Assembly (NCBI GenBank): GCA_963697285.1
Contig: CAVONI010000001.1
Location: forward strand, 372,001-436,000
DNA: 64,000 bases
Source: JAEUQQ01 sp963697285
GTDB lineage: Bacteria > Acidobacteriota > Vicinamibacteria > Vicinamibacterales > JAFNAJ01
Direction: 5' to 3'
Shown: positions 38,852-49,900 of the stretch, piece by piece
Position numbering within the stretch: the stretch's first letter is position 1
How the letters are laid out: the number at the start of each line of letters is the position of its first letter
Made by a program: the position numbers and the translations under genes
The notes under the pieces: generated by a model
Database searches by the model: none
The model's input: only the letters and a program-made list of their open reading frames with translations
What the model was told of the DNA's origin: nothing

Positions 38852-40683
38852 ATGCATCCCCAGCGCCCGTTCACGCGTCTTGCCGCAGGTCAGGCATCGT
38901 CGTTCCCCTCACGGTCGTTCGTGCGCGTGATGGCGCGACTGCTGATCGTCGCGTTCACCACGCTAGGCGGCACCGCCTCGGCTCGCGCTGGCGAGGTCGT
39001 CTCGGTCGAGACGACCGGCGTCACGAGCGGCGCGATCTTCTCGGTGACGGCCACCGGCCTGGACGCGACCGCATCGCAGAACGCGATCACGTTCACGCCG
39101 TCTGCCGGAGCACCGGTGGTCGTGCCGGCATCGAGCAGCGCGCTCGTCGATGCGACCAGGGGCATCCGTCGCCTGTCGGTGCGCATGCCCGGCGGTATCG
39201 CCGTCGGACCCGCGGCCGTCGTCATCCGAAACACGGTGAGCGGCGAGACGATCGACGCGGGCGTGATTCAGATCCTCGAGCTGTCGGCGCCGGATCCTGC
39301 GCGCGGCACCGTCGGACGCACGGGCCTCGCGGTCCGCCTGCGCGCCAGCGATGCGACCCGCTTCGTCGCAGGCCAGACGCGCGTGACGTTCGGAGCGCAG
39401 GTGCGTGTCGGCTCGGTCACCGTCGTCTCGTCGACCGAGTTGGTCGCCACGATCGACATCGCGGCCGCGGCGACTGCGGGACCGCGCGCGATCTCGGTCA
39501 CAGTGCCGCGCCAGAGCCTCGTGCTCGCCAACGGGTTCACGATCGACGCCACCGAGCCGCCGCCGAATCGACCCCCGACGGCGCGTTTCACGTTTGCGCC
39601 GGCGTCGCCGACGGTGAGCCAGTCGGTGGCGTTCGACGCGACGAGCTCGTCGGACCCGGATGCGGGCGACACGCTGACGTATGCGTGGACGTTCGGGGAC
39701 GGGGCGACGGCGACGGGGGCGACGGCAGCGCACGCGTATGCGGCGGCGGGCCCGTTCACGGTGACGCTGACGGTGACCGACGGGCACGGCGGCAGCGACA
39801 GCGCGACGCAGACGGTGACGGTGACGTCCGCGCCGCCCCCGAACCAGGCGCCGACGGCGCGTTTCACGTTTGCGCCGGCGTCGCCGACGGTGAGCCAGTC
39901 GGTGGCGTTCGACGCGACGAGCTCGTCGGATCCGGATGCGGGCGACACGCTGACGTATGCGTGGACGTTCGGGGACGGGGCGACGGCGACGGGGGCGACG
40001 GCGGCGCACGCGTATGCGGCGGCGGGCCCGTTCACGGTGACGCTGACGGTGACCGACGGGCACGGCGGCAGCGACAGCGCGACGCAGACGGTGACGGTGA
40101 CGTCCGCGCCGCCCCCGAACCAGGCGCCGACGGCGCGTTTCACGTTTGCGCCGGCGTCGCCGACGGTGAGCCAGTCGGTGGCGTTCGACGCGACGAGCTC
40201 GTCGGACCCGGATGCGGGCGACACGCTGACGTATGCGTGGACGTTCGGGGACGGGGCGACGGCGACGGGGGCGACGGCGGCGCACGCGTATGCGGCGGCG
40301 GGCCCGTTCACGGTGACGCTGACGGTGACCGACGGGCACGGCGGCAGCGACAGCGCGACGCAGACGGTGACGGTGACGTCCGCGCCGCCCCCGAACCAGG
40401 CGCCGACGGCGCGTTTCACGTTTGCGCCGGCGTCGCCGACGGTGAGCCAGTCGGTGGCGTTCGACGCGACGAGCTCGTCGGATCCGGATGCGGGCGACAC
40501 GCTGACGTATGCGTGGACGTTCGGGGACGGGGCGACGGCGACGGGGGCGACGGCGGCGCACGCGTATGCGGCGGCGGGCCCGTTCACGGTGACGCTGACG
40601 GTGACCGACGGGCACGGCGGCAGCGACAGCGCGACGCAGACGGTGACGGTGACGTCCGCGCCGCCCGAACCAGGCGCGGGCGC
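38852..40683 (+). CDS. Giant exported PKD/Ig-like protein, type A copy 2 (A2), segment 1 of 2
   Basis: N-terminal 610 residues of a gene running to 52710; its frame is broken by a 68-bp duplication near 40684 (nominal stop at 40714). The ATG at 38852 is preferred because it gives the same N-terminal length as A1; GTG 38783 and ATG 38930 are alternatives, and none has a good Shine-Dalgarno. The signal peptide is the MARLLIVAFTTLGGTASARA part. The next region (EVVSVETTGVTSGAIFSVTA and on) is closely similar to A1 residues 43-230. From residue 244 there are four nearly identical 92-residue PKD domains, each containing TFGDGATATGATAAHAYA. It lies behind a terminator and a weak promoter, so copy 2 of the system seems to have its own transcription unit. 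Confidence 0.75.
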
Positions 40684-40997
40684 GGCGGCAGCGACAGCGC
40701 GACGCAGACGGTGACGGTGACGTCCGCGCCGCCGCCGAACCAGGCGCCGACGGCGCGTTTCACGTTTGCGCCGGCGTCGCCGACGGTGAGCCAGTCGGTG
40801 GCGTTCGACGCGACGAGCTCGTCGGACCCGGATGCGGGCGACACGCTGACGTATGCGTGGACGTTCGGGGACGGGGCGACGGCGACGGGGGCGACGGCGG
40901 CGCACGCGTATGCGGCGGCGGGCCCGTTCACGGTGACGCTGACGGTGACCGACGGGCACGGCGGCAGCGACAGCGCGACGCAGACGGTGACGGTGAC
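39581..40997 (+). repeat. Tandem array of five 276-bp PKD-encoding repeats
   Basis: Repeat starts (GCGCGTTTCACG) are at 39581, 39857, 40133, 40409 and 40753: three intervals of exactly 276 bp and one of 344 bp (276+68). Units differ by very few bases. One position alternates C-T-C-T-C (GGACCCGGA or GGATCCGGA), which points to duplication of a 552-bp two-unit block. Each unit encodes one 92-residue PKD domain. Confidence 0.9.
40616..40751 (+). repeat. 68-bp partial tandem duplication inside the PKD array
   Basis: Bases 40616-40683 and 40684-40751 are near copies (both start GGCGGCAGCGACAGCG); the first copy ends abnormally in CCCGAACCAGGCGCGGGCGC. As 68 is not a multiple of three, the reading frame of A2 shifts here. 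Confidence 0.8.
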
Positions 40998-43900
40998 CGG
41001 CAGCGGAGCGACCACCAACCGCGCGCCCGTTGCCGTCTTCACTGCGAGCGCGACGCAGGCACTCACCGGGGTGGCCATCACGCTCGACGCCAGCGGGTCG
41101 TCGGATCCTGACGGTGACCCGCTCACCTTTGCCTGGTCATTCGGCGACACGACCAGCGGCGCAGGGGTGTCGACGACGAAGGCGTATGCCTCTGCGGGGT
41201 CGTTCACGATCACGCTGGTGGTCAGCGACGGCCGCGGCGGGGCGACCAGTGCAACGCGCGAGGTCACGATTGCGCCTCAGCCGTCGCCGAACCTCGCACC
41301 CATCCCCAGTTTCACTGCGTCGACGCTCGAGGCCGAGGCTGCCCAGGCGGTTGCGTTCGATGCATCCGGATCGACCGACCCGGATGGCGACCTGCCGCTT
41401 TCTTTCTCATGGGCCTTCGGAGACGGAACCACGGCGACGGGCAGCCAGGCGGCAAAGGCGTGGCCGGCAGCCGGCACCTACGATGTGGTCCTCACGGTCA
41501 CCGACGCCAAGGGACTGGCGGCGACCACGGCGCGCCAGGTCAATGTCGTCCCGCGGCCCGCAGGCAACCAGCCGCCGACGGCCGTCATCAGCGGGCCGGT
41601 CTCGGGTGAGGTCGGCCTGCCGCTCGCATTCGACGGATCGGCCTCCACCGATCCCGAGGGCGGCGCCCTCACGTTCGAATGGTCAGCCGGGACGGGCGTT
41701 GCCGCGACCGGCGCGGCGTCATCGTTCGTGTTCGACGCGCCCGGTGCCAGGGTCGTCACGCTCACCGTCCGCGATGCCGCAGGCGCAAGCAGCAGCGCCT
41801 CTACCGATGTGACCATCACGGTTGCCGCCGATCGCCAGCCGCCTTTCGTGTCGCTGGCGGGCGAGGCCAGCGCGTTGCCTGGCGAGACCGTGACGTTCAC
41901 GGCGACCGCCACCGACAACGTCGCCGTTGCCGGCATCGACTTCACGGCAGGGGGCCTTGCCGGCATCCCCGGTGCGAGTGACTCGACCGCGCCCTACCAG
42001 TTCGCCGTCACGATTCCACCGGTGGCCTCGCCCGGCCAGGCAGTCACCGTCACCGCGGTCGCGCGCGACGCCGCCGGCAACACGGCGTCGGCCTCGGCGT
42101 CGGTGGCCGTGTCGGTGCAGCCTGACAGCGAGCCACCGCTGGTCACGCTCTCGGCGCCCTCGCAGACATCGCCAGGTGCAACGCTGCGCACAGCGGCACA
42201 GGTGGTCGATGCCGTGGGCGTCGCTCGCGTCGTCTTCCTGCTCGGCTCGACCGAGGTCGGCAGCGACACCGAGGCTCCGTACGAAATGACGATGCCGGTG
42301 GCGCCAGACGCGGTGGTCGGCAGCACGCTCGTGGTGACGGCGCGCGCCTTCGACGCGGCTGGCAACATGGGCGATGCCGTTGCCACGATCTCGGTCGCCG
42401 GAACGGCAGACACCGTCGCGCCCGTCGTGACGCTCGACGCCCCGGCGGATGTGCCGGCCGGGACCGTACTCGACGTGTCGGCGACCGTCACGGATGCTGG
42501 TGGCGTGGCGCGCGTCGCGTTCGCGTTCGACGGTGCCGCCACCGCCGCGCAGACCAACGCGCCGTTCCAGGCGAGCCAGGTCGTAGCCGACGGCGTGCCC
42601 GACGGAACCGTGATCACCGTCACGGCCGAGGCGCGCGACTTCGCCGACAACGTCACGACGGCCAGCAAGGCCGTGCGCGTGTCGGCACCGCCGGTGTCGT
42701 TGCGCGGCATCGTCACCGGCGAGGTGTACGACGATGCGACTGGCCTGCCACTGGCAGGAGCGTCGGTGTCGCTCGACGGCGCCGACAGCACGAATCGCCG
42801 CTACGCGCAGGCGACGACCACCGACGCGCGCGGACGGTACCTGCTGCGCGCAACCGCGGGATCGGCGGTGCTGCACGTCGCACGCATCGGCTACACGCGC
42901 GTCGACCGCGCGGTCACGATCGCCGGCGGGGTGGCCACCGAGGCGTTCGACGCGCGCCTCACGCCGTTCCCCGGCGCCGCGGCCCCCGTCTCGCCCACTC
43001 TCGGCGCCACGCTGACGTCGGCAGGCGTCACGCTGGCGTTCGCGCCAGGCACGCTGGCCACGGCGACCGCCTTCGAGTTCGCCGCGGTGTCGGCCCAGGG
43101 GCTGCGTGCGCCGCTGCCAGCGGGATGGTCACCCGTGGTCGCAGTCGACCTCGCGCCTGCGGGCATCGTGTTCGCGGGAACCGCGACGGCGCGCGCGGCC
43201 AATACTGCTGGCCTCACGCCGGGCACGCCGCTGGTGCTGGCGCAATTCGACGCGACGGCCAGGAGGTGGATGGTCGTGTCGGTCGAGCCACTCGGCGGCG
43301 ACGGGTCGCTGTTGGATGCAGCGCTGCCATCCTCTGGACAGTTCGCCCTGCTCGTTGGTGATGCCCAGCCCGTGGCGCCGCCGTCCCCGGTGGTCGGCCA
43401 GGCGCTGGAAGGCGTGGCCGCTCCGGTGCTGCCCGCGGCGTTGGCGTCGATGATCGTTCCGCAGCCGCGGGTGCTGTTCTATGCGCCAGGCGTGCACTCG
43501 CTCGTGACCGGGCGCACCGAGGCGGCCACGCGGCTCAGCAGCGGCGCGCGCGTGATCGCGCGGATCACCGAGCGCTACGACTTCTTCGACGGCGGCGCCG
43601 TGACGCCCGAGCCGTTCGAGCAGGATCTCGTCTTCTACCAGGTGGGCGCGCCCGGACTCGCTGCCACGCACGTGGTGGGCCCGTCGCGGGTGTTCGACGC
43701 CATCACGCTGCGCGAGGGCGTGATCACGGTGGCGATGTTCGCACCTGCGACGTCGCCGGTGGCGACGCCCCTCGTCTCGGCCGGTGGCACGCGCCTCGAG
43801 ACACCGACCGGCGAGGCCCTCATCGTGCCCGCCGGCGCGGTGACCGATGCCACGCCGGTCACGCTTGGTGCCATCCCCGCGAGCGATCCCGGCATCGCGG

Positions 43901-46900
43901 TGCCCGACGGCGTCACGGTCATTGGTGGCGTGTCGGTCGATGCCCCCGAGCCGTTCCTCAAGGGCGCCGTCCTGTCGATGGCCGCGGCTCTCGCGAGCGC
44001 GGCGGATGTCGTCCTCGTGCGAGCGACTGACATCGAGGGGCAGACGCGCCTCGAGCTGGTCGCCGCCGCCCGCCTCGAGAGCGGGCGCCTCGTCTCTGAC
44101 ACGACGGTTGGTGCGCAAGCGACCGCGATGTCAAACGTGTTGCAGCCGGGACGCTACTTCTTCGTGCAGGTGCCGGGCCCGATCGGATACGCGCAGGGTA
44201 TCGTGACGGCGCCGGGCGGGTCGCTCGCCGGCGCGCTGGTCACGACCTCGTCGCTTCCCATCGTGTCACGCTCGCGGCTCGGGGGCGTCTACGTCGCCGT
44301 GTCGAAATCCGGCGCGCAGGTGCTCGCGGCGCGCGATCTCGTGCGCAACGACACCGGCCTTGCGGCGACGACCATCGTGGCGGCCGCCGTCGTGCCCCTC
44401 GACATCACCCTCGTGGCGCAACCGCCACGCGTGACCTCGGTGTCGCCGGCAAACGATGCGGTGAACGTGCCGCTCGGATCCCCGGTCGTCGTGTCGTTCA
44501 GCGAGGAAGTCGATCCCGCCTCGGTGACCGCCAACGGCGGTGCGTTTGCCCTGTCAGGTCCCGACAACGTCGCGCTGGCCGGCTCGATTGCGTTCGCCAA
44601 CGGCAACACCGTCGCGACGTTCCGTCCCGACGCGCCGCTGGCCTCGAACACGCGCTACACCTTCCGCGTCAGCACCGCGGTGCGCGACCTGTCGGGCAAT
44701 GCGATGCCTGCGCCGGTGGTCATCGCCTTCGACAGCCTCGACACGTCGGCGCCGCCGCCACCGCCGGCGGGCTCGATCTCGGCGACGATCCCCGGCGCCA
44801 ACGGCCGCACGACGGTGAAGGCCACGCAGGGAACGGCGAGTCCTCGCGACACGGTGACGATCGTCAACACGAAGACCGGCGCGATTACCCCGGTCCTTGT
44901 CGGCCCGAACGGCGGCTTCGAGGCGAGCGTCGCCGCTGGTCTGGCCGACAGGCTGCAGATCCGGATCGTGGATCGTGCCGGGAACGAGACGCTGGTCGAG
45001 GTCCCGGTCTTCTCGCAGCAGAACGCCGACGGATCGGTGTCGACGGCGGTGGATGCCGGAGGTGGCACCGTCGTCGGGCCATCGGGCCTGCAGGCCCGGG
45101 TGAAGGCCGGCACGTTCCCCGACGGCGCGGTGGTGACGCTGCGCGCGATTGGCGAGGCCGCGTTCCCGGTGCAGCTGTCTGACGTCGACAAGCTGAACTT
45201 CTCGTTCGAGCGCGGCTTCGAGATCGACTTCGGCGGCGCGACGCCTCAGAAGTACGTCGACGTGTCGTTCGATCCGCGCGGCGGCGAGACGGCCGACGAT
45301 CGCTGGATCGTGACGCAGGTGGTCGACGTCGAGGGCAGGCAGGAACTGGTGGCGGTCGATACCGCCAAGTTCCGCGGGGGCCGCATCACCACCGCCTCGC
45401 TCCCGTGCCCGGGTGTGACCGCCCGCGGATTCTACGGCGTGATCAAGGCGCACCAGCCGGTCGGGGTCAACTACGGGACGCTCTATGCGTCGAACTACGG
45501 CGGCATGCGCGCCGAGGTGCGGTTCATCCCCGAGACCATCCTCGTGGGCGTGCCGCCGTTGCCCTACGTGCTCTACACGCCGCCGAGCCTTGGCGCCATG
45601 TGCTACCCGTCGCTCACGGGCCGCGCCACGGTGTCGCTGAACTCGACCGAGGTGACGGTCGCCAGCTCGCGCCTCGCCCCCAACGAGCGCGAGATCGTCG
45701 TGCGCGACCCGGTGACGCTGGTCGAGCGGCGAACGCCGGTTGACGTGGCCGTCGAGTACTCGGCGGTGATCGCCGGCACGCTGCGCGACACGTTCGAGGC
45801 CGAGGCGGTGCCGTTCTCGGGCGCGCCCGTCGTGCTGAGCACCTTGCGCGCGAGCACCGGCCAGGTGCCCGACACGATGCGCCTGTCGGTCGACATCGCG
45901 GGACTCGGCGAACCCATCAAGGAGATCGTGTTCCGCAATCGCACCCGCAGCCTCACCGAAACCGTGACCGTGCCGGTCACGAACATCACGGCATTCGCAC
46001 CTGGCGGCACGCTCGGCCCGCCCATCGTGATGGCGGTCAACGACGCCGGCGTCACGCGCGCGGTGTTCCACACGGTGTCACCGCCCGTGCTCGGCGCGGG
46101 AAACCTCGTCGCGCGCGTACTTCCAGGGACGATCGATCCCTCCGCGGCAGAGTGTCCCACCTGCGGCCGCCCGCGCGAGCGCGTCGAGATCGTCATCGAG
46201 CCGCCCGTCGTCCCCGACGTGCCCACGCCACCCAGCGTGACGCTTCCAGTGCCCGAGGCGGCGATTGTCGGGGGTGGCCTGACCTACGCGTTCATCGGCA
46301 GCCTCGAGAACACGTTCCTCATCCGCGTGCGCTACACCGACGGGACGATCGACGACATCCGCGTGCCGCGCGTGCAATTCACGCTGACGAACCCGCGTAC
46401 CGGGCGCGCGATCCGGACGGTGGTGCTGCAGGCGCCGCCCCGCGACATCCCGAGTGACCTCGGCACGATCACCGACGACACGACCGCGCCGCGCCTGATC
46501 GAGGCGCCATCGTTCCTCGGGGCGTTCGATCCGGGCAGCGCCCTGACGTTCAGGTTCAGCAAGCCGATGAACACCGCGAGCCTGCAGGATGCCTTCCGCG
46601 TCTTCGACAGCAACGGCAACCGCGTGCTGGGGACGTTCAGCTTCACCGGCGGGAACACGGTGCTCACGTTCGTGCCGCTGTCGCCCCTGCGGATCGGGCA
46701 GACCTACAAGATCGAGATCGCCGGGCTGGATGCGTCCGGCAACGTGCCGGCCGGGGCGGCGGGCGTGGCACGCGACATCAGCGGGACCGTGCTCCGCGGG
46801 CTGACGCTCGAGTTGAAGACGTTCACGCCCAGGCTGGCGGGGCGGTTCGCGGCGCCGTACCAGTACAAGGACTTCGCGTTCGGCACCGCCACCAATCCAG

Positions 46901-49900
46901 CGGGGCAGACGGTGTCGCTGGTCTACGCGGCGACCGCCAGCCAGGTCTTCGACAAGTTCACCGTCATCGACGCGACCAATCCCACGAACATGACCAGGCT
47001 GTCGTCGGTCACCGCGCCCGCACCGACGCGGCACAAGCTCGAAGTGCTCAAGGGCCTCGACTTCGCCAAGCGCAAGAACGGGCGCTTCCAGGGTGATCTC
47101 GCGTTCACGACGACCACGAACCTGACGTTCACGTTCCTGAGCATCTACGACGTCACGAACCCGTTCGCGCCGTCGTTCCTGTCGAACAAGCTGCTCACGG
47201 CCAACCCCGACAACTCGAGCGACTACGCGCGCCAGGGGACGGTGCGTGCCAACGGCGCCGCTCGCGGCTTCACGCTCGTCGAGACGGCCGATGGGCCGGT
47301 GGCCTACGTCGCAGTCGAGTTCGTCGGGCTCTTCCAGACGTCGATCAGGGAGCAGATCCCCGAACGCGAAGCGTTCCCGCTCGACCCGCGCGACAAGGTC
47401 ATCGCCGAGCCCTACACGACCGGCAACTTCTCTGACGTCGCGCACCGCGACAACCGGTTGTTCGCGTTGAATCGCGATACGAAGTCGCTCGAGGTGTTCG
47501 ACCTGAGCCTCGCGCCGATCACCTCGTTGTCGCTCAACGGCGAGGACCCCAGGCGGATCAAGATCGTCGAGGGTCTCGCCATCGACCGCAACGGAGACGG
47601 GCTGGCCGACCCCGATGAGCAGTACACGGTGGCGCTCATCGCGACGCGCCGCGATGCCGTCGACGCGCTGGGGCAGGCGGCGTCGGGCAGCGTGCTGGTG
47701 ATCGACATCTCGTCGCCCTCGTCGCCGACGCTGCTGACGCGCATCGAGACGAAGGGGATCCTGCGCGATCTCGACGTCGACGTGACGAAACGGCGCGTGT
47801 TCGCCGCCGGTGAGGCCGACGCCGCGGGCCCCGGCCGGCCGGTCGGTCAGCGCGCGGTCTACATGCTCGACCTCTCGCGCCTCGGCATCGCCCGCGACGA
47901 CGACGGCAACGGTGAAGATGATCGCGTGTTGTGGAAGCAGCCACTCGACGCCAACAGCGTGCGATTCGACACGAGCCGGGGCCTGCTCGCCGTCGGCAGG
48001 GACGCAGGCATGGACCTGTGGGCGGTCTACGACACGTGCTGCGACCTGGGCGTCGACACCACGGCGGCGCCGACGCGCGAGATCACGGCCGACCGTGCGT
48101 CGCTGTTGCGCAAGGAGCGTGACGCGCTGCAGGTCGGCATCAAGCAGGGGTTGACGACCGCGACGACGACGTGTGGTGCGGTGGCGGTGACGATGCTCGA
48201 GCAGGGCAGCGGGGCGTGCCTGTGGAAGGCCGATCCGGCGAGCGCCTGCGGCGACAACTACCAGCCGGGGATCAGCGATCACGACTTCGAGGTGATGTTC
48301 CCGGCGGGTGTGCCCGAGGCTACGCAGACCTGCGTGATCAAGTCGCTCACCGACGTCTTCCTCGACGCGCGCACCAACGATCCGCGGCCGGTGCCGTTGC
48401 CGGGCGGCGACGAGATCGTCTTCGACGAGGTGTCGTTCTTCCCCATCCTGCGCGAGGAGTTCGAGCAGGCGCGCCTCAACATCGACCCGCCGACGTCGGC
48501 GGGCGGCACCGACGTCACTGGCGACATCGGCCTCGGGCGGCAGCAGCTGCTGCTCAAGTGGCTGCTCGAGGGCGAATACGTCATCCTGCCCGGCAACGAT
48601 CGGTCGCTCGTCGGCGCCGACCTCGAGCAGGTGCTGTCACGGCTGCGCGCCGAGACGAAGATCCCGGCACTCGAGGGCTACGAGTGGGCGGCGCTCCAGC
48701 GCTACAAGATCTCGGACGGCGGCATGTTCCTGCGCGTCGCCGACGCGTCGCAGGCCTCGTCGGCGTTCCACAAGCGGTTCGTCAAGCAGGCGCACGACGC
48801 CGGCAAGGCCGGCATCCGTGCGGCGCTGGGCCGACTCGTCGCCGATCCGGATGCGGCCGCCCTCGTGCTCCGCTACACGCGGGCCCAGTACGGTTCCAGC
48901 GCCTGTCTCTCGATCGCGCCACGCCAGTACAACCCGATGCAGTGGCCGAGCCGGCCGTGCCAATCGTTCGAGGAGTTCATCGCGTCGATGGCGGCGCGCA
49001 CGTTGCTCGAGCCCCTGCCCACGCCGATCTTCACGCCGCAGCAGGTGGTCGACGAGGTGCATCGCTTCTACCGCATCAAGGCCGATGTCGAGACGCTCGC
49101 GACCGACGAGGACGGCGATCAGTTCATCGCGATGACGCACCGGGCCATCGAGCGGATGCGCCAGGAGACGTTGCCGGCCTGGCAGCAGGGGCTTCTCACC
49201 GATCCGCAGGCCGCGCAGCGACTGGCCAACGTGGCGGCCGCCGACAGCAAGTACGACGCCGGCCTGACGAAGGCGAAGCTGCACGCCGTCCCGCGGGTCT
49301 TCAACCGGGGCTTCCGCGCCGGCTACGACTTGCGGGTGGCGATGTACCACACGACCACGGCAGGCGTGGCGCAGCCCGCGGTCGAGACGACGGTGTCGCT
49401 CATCGGCGGCGAGGAGCGATTCCTCGACTACCGGCGCTCGGCGAACGGCGAGCTGGTGCTCACGGCCGGGCAGGCGACGAAACTGTTCGACGTGAAGAAC
49501 CTCGACCAGCGGCCGGCACAGGCCGGGCGACTGGGCAGGCTCGCGTTCGTCATCGACCTGCCCGACCGGACGATGAAAGAGGCCAACCGCGAGAACAACG
49601 TCGGCGGCGCCTTCTACTACGTGATCGATCCGGCGCATCCCGTGCGGCCCGCGGTGCCCGCGGTGATGCCGCTGCCGCCGGCCGTCGGGGCGCCCGACGT
49701 GCTCGATCCCGACGCCGAGTGCTACGACGCACCCGCGCTGAAGGTCACGCAGACGCTGCTGATCGACGGCCAGCCGATCAATGCCAGCGACGTCACGATC
49801 GGCGTGGGCGAGGTGATCACGGTCAGGCTCGCGGTCGACAACATGTCGGGCGAGCCTGCGACCGACGTCACGGTGTGCTCGTCGCTGCGGCCGCAGTGCT

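Noticed and set aside
38845..40683. Upstream extension of the A2 main frame
   Set aside because: Before 40684 this frame reads the PKD array out of phase, giving Arg/Asp/Gly repeats; the true N-terminus is in the frame of 38852.
39581..40997. Possible CRISPR array
   Set aside because: The repeats are 276 bp, contiguous, translate as PKD domains and have no spacers.
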